Source of the DNA: Pyrenula massariospora
Lineage: Eukaryota; Ascomycota; Eurotiomycetes; Pyrenulales; Pyrenulaceae
NCBI GenBank assembly: GCA_021030905.1
Contig: JAGFMI010000017.1
Span: 310,001 to 374,000, forward strand
Direction of reading: 5' to 3'
DNA length: 64,000 nt
The position numbers and the translations under genes were made by a program. This document shows positions 44,268 to 54,301 of the stretch, piece by piece. Position 1 is the first letter of the stretch. Each line of letters begins with the position of its first letter. The notes beneath the pieces are model-generated. The model was not told where the DNA came from, ran no database searches, and saw only the letters and a program-made list of their open reading frames with translations.

Positions 44268-46053
44268 ATGGCCCCCGGGATAGATGACCCTCGAATGATT
44301 TCTGTACATCCTCGAATCCGGTACAATACGATTGGAGGTGTCAATGGACCTTTGGTTGTCTTGGACAATGTATTTCGATATTGGTAGCTCCAGGCGATAT
44401 CTCCAAGTCGAACTGACTACGACTTTTAGGTAAAATTCCCTCGTTACAATGAGATTGTATCTCTCACTTTACCCGATGGCTCTGAGCGATCAGGCCAAGT
44501 GTTGGAAGCTCGAGGTAAGCTTTCGCACCCCAGTCATGAAGCTGTACTAACTCAGGATCAGGGAGTAGAGCAGTTGTCCAAGTATATAGGCACATTCAAC
44601 ACCATGAAACCCTAGCTTACGCCACCACAGGTCTTTGAAGGGACACCAGGCATTGATGTGAAGAAAGTACGGTGATCTGGACCTGTTGATAAGACCAGCT
44701 CTGATATGCCATACAGACAAAAGTGGAATTTACGGGTCACAGCTTAAAGCTTGGAGTATCTGAAGATATGCTTGGTAGAATATTTGATGGATCCGGTCGA
44801 CCAATTGACAAAGGACCGAAAGTACTGGCTGAAGACTACCTCGATATCAACGGTAGCCCAATAAATCCATACGCTCGAGTTAGTCTCCCTTATCCTACGA
44901 ACCTATATTCTGGGGCTAATTAGTCTAGGTGTACCCGGAAGAAATGATTGCAACCGGTATCTCTGCCATAGACACAATGAACTCGATCGCTAGAGGACAA
45001 AAAATCCCCATCTTCTCTGCGGCTGGTCTCCCACATAACGAAATCGCTGCTCAGATTTGCCGACAAGCAGGTCTTGTGAAGAAACCCACGAAAGATGTTC
45101 ATGACGGTCATGACGATAATTTCTCCATCGTCTTCGCTGCGATGGGTGTCAACATGGAAACCTCCCGCTTCTTCACCCGTGATTTCGAAGAAAATGGCTC
45201 CATGGAGCGTGTCACCCTTTTTATGAATCTCGCGAACGACCCTACCATTGAGCGTATCATCACACCTCGCCTCGCCCTCACCACTGCAGAATACTACGCC
45301 TACCAACTAGAAAAACATGTCCTCGTCATCCTCACCGATCTCTCTGCCTATTGTGACGCTCTCCGAGAAGTCTCCGCCGCGCGTGAAGAAGTTCCTGGCC
45401 GTCGCGGATATCCAGGATACATGTACACAGATTTATCCACAATCTACGAGCGGGCTGGCCGTGTCGAAGGCCGCAATGGCTCCATCACCCAGATCCCCAT
45501 CCTGACTATGCCAAACGACGACATAACGCACCCCATCCCCGACCTAACAGGCTACATCACCGAGGGCCAAATCTTCGTCGACCGCCAACTCTCCAACAAG
45601 GGCATCTACCCGCCCATCAACGTCCTCCCCTCCCTCTCCCGGCTCATGAAATCCGCCATCGGCGAAGGCCTCACCCGCAAAGACCACTCGGACGTCTCCA
45701 ACCAATTGTACGCCAAGTACGCCATCGGCCGCGACGCCGCCAGCATGAAGGCCGTCGTCGGCGAGGAGGCCCTCTCGTCCGAAGACAAGCTCTCCCTCGA
45801 GTTCCTCGAGAAGTTCGAAAAGACGTACATCGCGCAGGGCGCGTACGAGAGCCGAACGATCTTCGAGGGGCTGGACCAGGCGTGGGCGCTGCTGAGGATC
45901 TTCCCGAAGGAGCTGTTGAATCGGATTCCGAAGAAGGTTCTGGATGAGTTTTATGCGCGGAAGGTGAGGAAGGAGGATAAGGGGGGGGAGGATACGAGGG
46001 ATCATGGAGGGAAGGAGAGGAATGGGGAGGAGGAGAATTTGATTGATGCGTAG
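44268..46053 (+). CDS. VMA2: V-type proton ATPase subunit B (509 aa, six exons)
   Basis: Exons 44268-44369, 44430-44514, 44562-44581, 44631-44666, 44717-44878 and 44929-46053. Exon 3 is only 20 nt and exon 4 only 36 nt; both are needed to make '[20 protein letters not shown]' continuous. Subunit B is the non-catalytic nucleotide-binding subunit of the V1 sector, forming the A3B3 hexamer that drives vacuolar acidification. Hallmarks: '[20 protein letters not shown]', '[18 protein letters not shown]', '[20 protein letters not shown]', '[16 protein letters not shown]', '[20 protein letters not shown]' and '[20 protein letters not shown]'. Length matches the family. The last donor, GTTAGT, is less usual. 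The 3' fifth of the gene turns sharply G-rich. No anomalies in protein. Confidence 0.97.
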
Positions 46054-46275
46054 ACGGGGAGGAGAGAAAGGTGGGGAGCTTGCGGTTGTTTTGAGCGATG
46101 GTGAGAAGTTTAGCTATGTGTAGAGTCCAGGGTTGTATGATCCGTTGAATTTTTTAGCAAGCATGGTTTTATTTTCCGAGTTACCGACGATGGAGAAGAA
46201 TAACAATGAGTTGGTTACAACGTTTATTAACAAACCCCTGAAGACCCTATTCGTCATCTAACTCAGTCCCGGCAC
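46054..46275. other. short intergenic region
   Basis: About 220 bp, 3' flank of VMA2 and of the HET remnant. Nothing notable. Confidence 0.5.
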
Positions 46276-47352
46276 CTATGCTACAGAGCAACATGCTGCA
46301 CCCCGAAGCCCCGTCTCCCGATCCATCGTAACTAGCGTGACAACCAACTGCTCATACGTGTCCGGGTCCGGCTCGCGCTTCGGATGCATCGACAGCTCCC
46401 TCTTTTCCGGATGTAGATGCAGCACATGCAATCGGGGACCGATGGGGATAAACTTCCGCAGACTCACACGTGTGGGCTCGCCGTGGAGCGTGGTCGGTAC
46501 TTAGGGCACTGATGCAGACGCCGACAGCGCCGGGCGAGAGCTGCGGTGTGATGACGGCTTGCTGGTCTGAGTACCAGTACCAGGGGTTTGAGAGTCCGGA
46601 GGGGATTTCTGTGCACGACGTTGGGAAGATTTCGGTGAAGAAGTTGCTTGCGTTTCCTCTCATGTGGATGATTTTGAAGGTGGCTAAGTTTGTCCAAGAG
46701 GAGATGCGGAAGTCTGGGATGAAAGAGCTCGTTAGTTGTCGAGGGATGCCAGATTGTTCGGCTGGGCGGCGCTGTTGAAACCGTTCTGCGACCCCGTGGC
46801 GGCGTGTAATGTATTGGGAGCCAATCGATACGGCGGATTCTCCTTTTGACGAGGACTGCCACTTATGGCAGGATACACAGGAATGGCTCTGGTGCAGTCC
46901 GCCCCAGTGTTCAAGGGGATTGCGCCATGCGAGCTAGGATTAGCTTGAGAGGTCGGAAAGCTATCGAGGTTCAACCGTACCCTTATTGAAGAAATAAAGA
47001 GAGCTTCCAAATTCCAGGACGTGCGTGCCCCGTAGGAATTCAATGCCCCCGCGGGCTTTCAATAGTCAGCCACCCTGGAAATGGCATTTTCGATACCCTG
47101 TTCGTAGGACAGCTGCTTGGTGGCGTACTCCTGGACAAGGTTGTGGAATTGGAGGGTAGCGGAGCTGATCTCACACGCAGGCGCAGATTTATGGGGAAAA
47201 GGAGCATGAAAGGAATTTGCAGGCTTATGCGAAAATTGTGAATCGTTTTCCAGCCGGGCGTCTTCGTTCCATAAAGTTTCACGGCACCGCCCGTAAGCTT
47301 GTCGTCTTGTGAAAATGAGATAGTGGCGTGAGAGTAGGCGCTTGTACATCAT
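46276..47352 (-). pseudogene. remnant of a HET-domain gene (C-terminal part), degenerate
   Basis: The frame from 47352 reads 'RLLSRHYLIFTRRQAYGRC' and later 'VQEYATKQLSYEQGIENAIS', which match the post-domain part of fungal HET proteins (the 'RLLSRR...FT...VYxxC' block and the helix with 'EY...LSYxxDxLNAxxGI'). The frame then stops at about 47059. Further fragments continue in shifted frames through 46276, including 'GNASNFFTEIFPTS' and 'LRKFIPIGPRLHVLHLHPE'. The N-terminal HET domain is not seen upstream. So this looks like a truncated, frame-shifted relic. The 46276-47000 part is assigned only by position and could belong to something else. Confidence 0.5.
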
Positions 47353-48595
47353 GTATGAACGCTCAACTCACTTACTCAATGGCTAGTTGTATCTCATGGA
47401 GTCGCGTATGGTATCTGTGCCTGTGAGTAGAGTCATATCGTCTCGCACAATCACCCTCTGGGTCGGATTGCGGTCTTCCCTGATTCCGGTTCGGCCGGCG
47501 TGGACATCGTCTCTAGTGTCTACGATCACTTTCAAATAAGCTCTTGAATAGAATTCTCGCATATGAGGTATTTGTTATGCTTCATCTTCAGGATCATCTT
47601 GCCTTGTATAGACCGCAGCGATGTGTCGTCGACCTCGACATTCCGCTAATGAATAAAATTACGGCCAGGTCCAATTCAGTCGTAAAAAAACGTTACACGT
47701 GTACTTTATGCGTACACATTTTGTAAATTAGCGTTTCCGAGATTGCCCAAGAGTTCGGTAGGAAAAGCAAGGCTGCGGAGCTACTGACATCTGCAGATTT
47801 AATGAGGCGTGTGAACGGTTGCCACGAAACGATCCGCCACTATGATAGACTCGGATAGTTATACCTCCTTTCCTTCAACATCACCACTTTCGAACAATGC
47901 ACTGATGAAAACCCATGTTACGGCCTTGCAACTAGGCAATTGACTGAGGCTTGCAGAATTTACTGTTAAGGTCTTGACCCAAAATAGTGACAAGAATGCC
48001 AAATAATAAGTGTCCAACCCGTAATTCGCGAAGTTCCATACAGACTGATGCCAATGCCTAACGCTGTCATACAGCCCCCAACCGTTCTCTAGCAAGAAGC
48101 ATGCGCGATTTCTCGATGACGGAAGCTCACCGAAACATTATTACTGCATACAGACATTCCGACGCCCACGATGAATCGGGTTCAGGAATCTGAGTTTCGG
48201 GTAGGGAATATTTAGATGGCATGCCTATACATGAAACCATTCAAGCAAGGCGTCCTTACGAGGCAGCTTCGGCTGCCAGAATAGACGCCCTCCTCTTCAT
48301 AGTGGACGTGCCCATTACATCGCTTGGAAAATTTTCGGCATCTCTTCCTGGATGTACATTGATAAGACAATTCACCCTTTTGCTTCTTAGACGATGCGTC
48401 TCTACTGATAGGCCAATTTGCAAGTAGGCTGTGTAGGGAGTAGCCAGCGTGGGCTAGATTTAAACATGCTTTTCGAATATCTTGCCAAAATATTCCGTTT
48501 TGCGGTCATCTTCTTTCTTGAGCTTATTGACGTCAATACTAGCGGAATTGCTATTGATTATATTCTTCTTGCTTGGATTGCCACTTTGGTGTCTA
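47353..48595. other. intergenic; possible unspliced 5' end of the next gene
   Basis: No gene through 48.4 kb. From about 48482 the frame of the following gene is open and strongly hydrophobic ('SLLTSILAELLLIIFFLLGL') but has no ATG, so an additional 5' exon is possible. An overlapping frame from about 48465 is open too. Confidence 0.45.
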
Positions 48596-50251
48596 ATGTC
48601 TCCCGGTCCACCAAGGATCAGGAGCATCCCGAATTCTTCTATGCACAAGCCTAGAGAGGAACGACTTGACGAGTCTCCAGAAATGCTCGCTCAGAAAGTT
48701 ACTGGGCTACCGTCTTTCGACCGATCTCAGGGCACCAAGTCAGCTTGTATTGTCGCTCTCGTGGCAAGCAGTGGAGTTTCCCTTACATGCGTCGTGGTCT
48801 CGATTATTCAATTTTCTCGCCCCGATCCAGATTACGGACCCATTCCTGCTATACCTCTATCCCCGGGAAGCGTCGAGGTGATCACACTTGCTATCAACTT
48901 CATAATTACAGCTTGTCTGGAAGGGCTTGCCTTTATTCATGAAACATCTTTACGCTGGGCACTGTACCAAGAAAATCGCCTCGAGTACAATACAAACCTC
49001 CGCTTCTTCACCAGCTCCCACTCAAATGGCCCAAACAAGTGGTATTCAAATGTCTTGTCGGCAATTTCCTTGATTATCTGCTATGGTTCAACGTCTACTC
49101 TCTTTCTCAGATTCTCGCTAGATGATCAAGCACCCATTCTTGGTGAACCTCCACAGAGCTCATCCAGATACATTTCCTGGAACTTCGTTGCATTGTTTGG
49201 CCTTTCTGTTGGATTGGCAACTCATGTTATCATCGCAATCTGGTGTCTGCGAACCAATCTACAGTCTATTCCCACTTGGAGTTCAAACCCACTGAATAAC
49301 ACATTAGCAGCTCTGCACGGGCGCCTCAAAAGACAAACTGGTCGATGTATGATGGCTGTTCATCACAGAGCGGTAGAAGCGCAACCTACTCAGCCACTGT
49401 ATTGTCAAGAGAGCTTTAAAAAATGCAGAACGTCGATTATCTGGTCAACCGTTTGCGTGTGGTCCCTTTTTATTCTGATAATTACGGGAGCTTTCACTGG
49501 GCTAGTGTTAACTCTTTCAATACGATCTAAAAAAAATCGAATTCCATGGACCTTCCAAGCCTCTTGGTCTCCGAAGTGGGTTGAGAATAGTTCAGAATAC
49601 GACGGTGTAGCAACTAATCATGCCACAATTTTACTGACCTACGGAGACAGTGGCGACCATCTCCCTGTCCCGTTCCAATGCTTCCTGGCCTTGTTGCTCA
49701 TAGCCGCGATACAGGGACTACAGACTCTTGGGTTGCATCTGGTTGGGTTGATCGTCAATATCTCACGTGATGAGAAATGCTGGCGTGACGCCGACGTGGT
49801 CCGCGCAAAGAGCGGCGCAGCACTGAAGACTAATGCTATGGTTTCTGCGCTTCAGAGCTGGGAATATCTGACGCTCATCCTGATGAAAGCCATCCTGCAC
49901 TGGCTACTTGGTCAATCTTTCCTCACAGGCCTCTTCGCTTCTGATCTGATCTGTATTGATGTGTCGTACTTTCGGATCTTGGTGACCTTGTTCACGGCTG
50001 TCCTCGTCGAGGCATTTATCATTTACCTTGTTCGGAGGAGACCGGCGGGGCCTCAACCGGCAGCATGGGGCCATCTCCAGACGCTAGCTGACTTAATTGA
50101 CGAGTGGAACGTGGACGAAAATGGCCGTATATTCTGGGGCGATAAAGGCGTGGGCCTCAATGGGATCCGCCATGCCGGTACCAGTGGTGACAAGGAACGC
50201 CTTAGAAAGATCCAATGCGGCGCTTTCTACGCTGGCGATCGTATGTTTTGA
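48596..50251 (+). CDS. fungal multi-pass membrane protein of unknown function (551 aa)
   Basis: Single exon from the ATG at 48596 to the TGA at 50251; no introns needed. Hydrophobic segments occur at about residues 50-70, 105-130 ('VITLAINFIITACLEGLAF'), 165-190, 210-235, 300-325 ('SLFILIITGAFTGLVLTL'), 395-415, and 465-505. A conserved-looking sequence 'HETSLRWALYQENRLEYNTN' precedes the third segment. I recognise the general type, a fungal integral membrane protein family with no assigned function. The frame is open for 114 nt upstream and hydrophobic, so the true start may be in an earlier exon (see the preceding interval). The C-terminal tail is G/D/K-rich and likely cytosolic. Confidence 0.7.
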   Translation: MSPGPPRIRSIPNSSMHKPREERLDESPEMLAQKVTGLPSFDRSQGTKSACIVALVASSGVSLTCVVVSIIQFSRPDPDYGPIPAIPLSPGSVEVITLAINFIITACLEGLAFIHETSLRWALYQENRLEYNTNLRFFTSSHSNGPNKWYSNVLSAISLIICYGSTSTLFLRFSLDDQAPILGEPPQSSSRYISWNFVALFGLSVGLATHVIIAIWCLRTNLQSIPTWSSNPLNNTLAALHGRLKRQTGRCMMAVHHRAVEAQPTQPLYCQESFKKCRTSIIWSTVCVWSLFILIITGAFTGLVLTLSIRSKKNRIPWTFQASWSPKWVENSSEYDGVATNHATILLTYGDSGDHLPVPFQCFLALLLIAAIQGLQTLGLHLVGLIVNISRDEKCWRDADVVRAKSGAALKTNAMVSALQSWEYLTLILMKAILHWLLGQSFLTGLFASDLICIDVSYFRILVTLFTAVLVEAFIIYLVRRRPAGPQPAAWGHLQTLADLIDEWNVDENGRIFWGDKGVGLNGIRHAGTSGDKERLRKIQCGAFYAGDRMF

Positions 50252-50865
50252 CAATATATGAAAGCTCCGATTGATCCTGTATGAGTCAATAAAGGATCCA
50301 TGTTTAGCATGAAGTGTAAGCGGAGCGCTATAGTGAACTTGCGCTCCTTTCAAGCACCAGAGCCGATTCAAAAACGAGTCACAGGCTCAACATACTAGCA
50401 CGGTGTTTGATCTCTCGGAAGATGCAGGTGAAGAGGGTGATTTAACGACAAACCTTGATGGTACCGAGCTCATATGCCAGAGAGTCATATACAGGTTTAT
50501 CATCACACCTTTAGCTCCAAGGCAATACAGACGAGGAGCAGAGGGCTAATAACAAGCCTTGATCAAATTTTTTTCTACGTGGTGCCACATTCCTCCCGTG
50601 GTAAGGCGGAAAGAACGAAATTATCGCGGTTTTAAGACAAGGATAGGTGACCATATTGACACGAAGAACAGGCAAGGCGAGGCGAAGGCAGCATTGCCAG
50701 ATAGAAGTCAAAAGCGATGTATTGATAGATTTCTTCGCTTAGAACGCGGATGCTTTTCCGGGTCCCGATTTGGCTCTTCGAGATATGAAAACAAACACCT
50801 CATATTTCAAGGGGTTTCATTCTGGATCAATCAGAATATACGTAAAAATTTATCCACAGGAATAG
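50252..50865. other. intergenic / possible continuation of HET remnant
   Basis: About 600 bp. No intact frame; the minus strand may hold more degraded HET sequence but nothing can be assigned. Confidence 0.4.
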
Positions 50866-51749
50866 TTAGCCAAGAGCAGAGATGAGTTGCGGTGTGTCTA
50901 AGATAGTCTTTAGTAAGTACAGCAACTTAAGACCGCCAGGATTCCTTGAAGCTACACTATTCAATTTCGTTAACTGCGACCCTTGGCGCTTCGTTCCCTT
51001 AACATAGCTCAGAGCCACATATTTTGGGATTAGCCTCTTAAAGGACCTAACCTTCATAATAAAATCTGTCTGGACGTCAATGAGACGGAATGATGTCACG
51101 CAAGCTCATCAATAGGTTTACGCCGAGCATGATTTCTCGTCACAGAGGCGTAGCCATAGTCTGAAAAGCCCGTATGATATTATTTTGCGATTCTCCAATG
51201 CTTTGGTCAAGGTCACTTTGGACACTTGGAGCAGGTCGCTCGCTTGCAAGCAAGGCTTCCCTAAGCTCAACGCCACCTCGCCGAGGTTCTCCTTTTGTGT
51301 GAATCCACAAGTTCTACTGCGGCCTTCTTCGTGCCATTTGGAAAGACACGGATCATCGTTAATTGGAGCCCAGTGAAAAATTTCGAATGGCGCAATTCCG
51401 TAGTTTATAGGCCGATATCATTGTAACTTAAAGGCGTTAAACTACGGTAGTAGGCTTGATAAGTCTCAAAAAGGCCCAGCATCTCCAAGCCGACATGTCT
51501 AAATATGAGACCTGCCAATGTTGTGCATAGATCGCAAGATCCACTTCGTTCGACGATGTCTGCCGTCGTTCTAAAACTGGGCCATTGCAAGGCTATGTCA
51601 TCAATAGAGCTTTTTCGTCCTTCGCCCTTGACCAATGTAGTTCCATCCTTTGGCAGAAATAGCATTGCTTCTAGCTTCGGTTGCATGGGTTGGCAAATGT
51701 TAGGCAGGCGGGAGACGGGCATCTTTGTTTTAAAGGTTGCCCTCTTCAT
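50866..51749 (-). pseudogene. decayed HET-domain gene, N-terminal part
   Basis: Minus-strand frame 51749-51405 carries 'RSGSCDLCTTLAGLIFRHV', matching the cysteine-containing leader ('GCxLC') that precedes the HET domain in many fungal proteins. Frame 51099-50866 follows with 'FRLIDVQTDFIMKVRSF' and 'PKYVALSYVKGTKRQGSQL', the opening of a HET domain in which the usual 'YVWGG' has become YVKGT. The two halves are in separate open segments with stops between, and the later HET blocks with 'LWVDxLCIxQDD' are not found downstream. I interpret it as a pseudogene. A multi-exon gene with undetected introns is a weaker alternative. Confidence 0.5.
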
Positions 51750-52399
51750 GTGGTCTTACAATAATACAGACATCGCTGCCATTATTTTATAGTAGGTCGA
51801 AGGTGTGTTTTCTGGTGTAATTGATGCTACCCTACCTATCTCTGATATGGCCAAGGATGACCTGCAATAAAAATTTTTTCCATGGTGTCACGGCGGCTTG
51901 TATTGACTGAAATCGAGCGAGACGAATTCAAGCTTGCCGACATCGTCATGAAGGTCATACTCGCGTCGCATGTGTGAATAGTTGGAGTGCCGAAGCCTGT
52001 CGATGCTGTGAGTACCTGTGCGGATCGGCCAGTGCAGAAGGCGGGCCTTTCTCCGTAAATTAAGCAAGTCGCGTAAGAAACGCCAAGCGTTCCGCCTGAA
52101 ACTGCGCGCCTGGGGTTTTCGAACTGCCGTAATATTTTTGGCTCTGGATAAGGCTATGCTCTACGTTCCCTTCGGAGTACCTACATTCTTCAAATTAATA
52201 TCGCATAAAGCTACAAGCAGAGCACTCTGTGCCTCATCTTCTCGAATTGCGAACTCTTATAGAGTTAGCATGAATCAATAATGCCACGAGAGACAACCCG
52301 TCCCTCCAATTGCAATAAAAGACATACCCCGGCTCTGGCACCTGGAAAACTTTATATCTATCTGGCTGGGCCTCTAGGCAGATTGAAACCGTCAATAAG
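51750..52399. promoter_or_regulatory. upstream region of TFB1
   Basis: About 650 bp before the TFB1 start. Small frames here (for example 52018-52281 +) lack motifs. It contains the promoter; no specific element identified. Confidence 0.45.
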
Positions 52400-54301
52400 A
52401 TGTCGTCTACAGACGGTAGAACTGTGTACAAAAAGCAAGATGGTACCTTGTCCGTCCCGAAAGACCGTAAAGCGGTGACGTGGACGCCGACCAATCCACC
52501 TAATTCAAAACCGTCATTTAATCTTTCCGTCACCTCGATAACCAATTTACAGCAGACCCCAGCTACAAATCCCAAGGTGATGCTTAAAATCTTTGCCAGT
52601 ACTCCGGGACAAGCTGAACCGGTGGCTCATGTGTTCCAATTCACTTCACCTTCGTCAGCGAGGATAGAGGCAGATGCAATCAAAGATGTCTTATCAAGAG
52701 CAATTCAGGCAACGAAGACCGCTCAGATCGAGAAAGTGGCTCCTGGCGGTGGCTCGTCGGCTGCTATGGCTATTGCCACGGCAGTCTCCGCTAGTGGGAG
52801 AGGAGGGAATAGCTGGGATGACGATGAAAAACTAAAAGCAGATACCAATCTGCAGCAATCTCTGTTAAAAGCAGATCAAGCTCTGCAAAAGACGTTCAGG
52901 GAATCACTACGAACTAAACCAGAGTCCATATCTGCCTCTGCATTCACGTCCCAGTTCTGGGCGGCAAGGGTGCATTTACTCCGAGCCCATGCGATTGAGA
53001 GGAGCCAAGCCCGAGGATCATACAACGTGCTCTCAGTGCTAAAGCCGACGACGGAAGAGAATCAAAAGAAGCTTAACATCAGTCGTGAGCAGATTCAATT
53101 AGTATTTGCACAACACCCGCTTGTCAAGCGTGTCTATGATAGAGAAGTACCGAAGCCGCTCCGAGAAGAGGATTTCTGGTCACGCTTTTTCCAAAGCAGA
53201 CTGCTCAAGAAATTACGCGGTGAAAAGATTGACCCAGGAGACGCCCAAGATAAGTTTCTCGACAAGTACCTGAACGAAGACGAATTTCTCGGCCGCCAAA
53301 GCTCAGACTTAGCCCAAATTCCTCGCATAATTGACCTAGAGGGTAATGAAGAAAACCATAGCCAGCGGAAAGGCAACGCCCCGGACTTCACTCTTCGCCC
53401 GCGCTCTCTTGACCGTGTGCCTATAATTAAAACTCTAAATAGCCTTTCTGAAAAGATTATGGCCCAAGTTGCGCCTTCAGACATCGACCCCTCCCAACCC
53501 ATCGGCTTAGACGAAATAACCTATAACCAACTTAAACTCCGCGACCTCCAAGACGACCCCGAACAACGTCGTAACGTCCTCAAAGTCCGCGATCAATCCC
53601 ACTTCTTCTCTGACACTCTCACCCCCGCAACCACATCAGAAGACATCTACGCGCGCAAAAAACGCGATCCAACCGTCGCAATCCAATCCCTCGTCTCCTC
53701 CCTCAACACCGCCTTTCCCGTCCCCGGCGAGGGCGTCATCTCCCCCTCCCTCCCCTCCCCCGCCCCATCAGACGACTCCAACTCATCCTCCTCCGACTCC
53801 GACAACCAAACCAACAAAAAGCCCCCCCCCTCCGCCCAAGCCGCAACAACCCAAATCCTCACCCTCCTCACCCACCACCTCGCCCAAACCACGCCCACCC
53901 CCGCCACCGCCACCCTCTCCCCCACCCTCTACGCCCGCCTCCTCCTCACCCACGCCACCACCACCGAGTTCCTCTCGCACTTCTGGTCCGCCTTCCTCTC
54001 CGCCGACCCTTCCCGCACCGCCGAGATCGCCTCCCTCGTCGAGTCTCTCGACCATAGCATGGACCGCATCAAGGCGGTCGCGGACGATGCGGAGCAAGAG
54101 CGGAATGAGAAGATTGGGGCGGCGAAGAGGCAGGCGAGGGGGGTGCTGGAGAGGACGGGGAGGAGGGTGAGGGTGGATTATGAGGGGATCGGGGGGGGGA
54201 GGGGGGTGGTGGAGGGGTTGTTGGCGGGGAGTGTGAGGGCGATTGGGAGGGCGAGAGAGGTGTATGCTAAGGCTGTGAGGGAGCAGATGGAGGAAGATTG
54301 A
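52400..54301 (+). CDS. TFB1: TFIIH core subunit Tfb1 (p62), 633 aa
   Basis: Single exon. N-terminal PH-like domain (about residues 5-110): 'KKQDGTLSVPKDRKAVTWTP' and 'PKVMLKIFAS...HVFQFTSPSSARIEADAIKD'. Two BSD domains follow: around residue 185 'SQFWAARVHLLRAHAIER', and around 255 'DFWSRFFQSRLLKKLRGE', each with the conserved F-W pair. The C-terminal half contains 'LKLRDLQDDPEQRRNVLKV' and an acidic/serine linker at about 455-475, ending in a helical tail. Tfb1 is a core TFIIH subunit; its PH domain binds activators, TFIIE and XPG/Rad2 in transcription and nucleotide-excision repair. Length is close to yeast Tfb1 (642). Bases 53690-54055 are extremely C-rich and 54060-54300 extremely G-rich, so the C-terminus has unusual codon use and E/R/G-rich composition. 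Confidence 0.95.
   Translation: MSSTDGRTVYKKQDGTLSVPKDRKAVTWTPTNPPNSKPSFNLSVTSITNLQQTPATNPKVMLKIFASTPGQAEPVAHVFQFTSPSSARIEADAIKDVLSRAIQATKTAQIEKVAPGGGSSAAMAIATAVSASGRGGNSWDDDEKLKADTNLQQSLLKADQALQKTFRESLRTKPESISASAFTSQFWAARVHLLRAHAIERSQARGSYNVLSVLKPTTEENQKKLNISREQIQLVFAQHPLVKRVYDREVPKPLREEDFWSRFFQSRLLKKLRGEKIDPGDAQDKFLDKYLNEDEFLGRQSSDLAQIPRIIDLEGNEENHSQRKGNAPDFTLRPRSLDRVPIIKTLNSLSEKIMAQVAPSDIDPSQPIGLDEITYNQLKLRDLQDDPEQRRNVLKVRDQSHFFSDTLTPATTSEDIYARKKRDPTVAIQSLVSSLNTAFPVPGEGVISPSLPSPAPSDDSNSSSSDSDNQTNKKPPPSAQAATTQILTLLTHHLAQTTPTPATATLSPTLYARLLLTHATTTEFLSHFWSAFLSADPSRTAEIASLVESLDHSMDRIKAVADDAEQERNEKIGAAKRQARGVLERTGRRVRVDYEGIGGGRGVVEGLLAGSVRAIGRAREVYAKAVREQMEED

Noticed and set aside
45544-46005. 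153-codon minus frame opposite VMA2
   Set aside because: Antisense of a conserved gene with skewed composition; no independent evidence.
53647-54097. Glycine-rich minus frames opposite TFB1
   Set aside because: They reflect the C-rich block on the + strand and have no motif.
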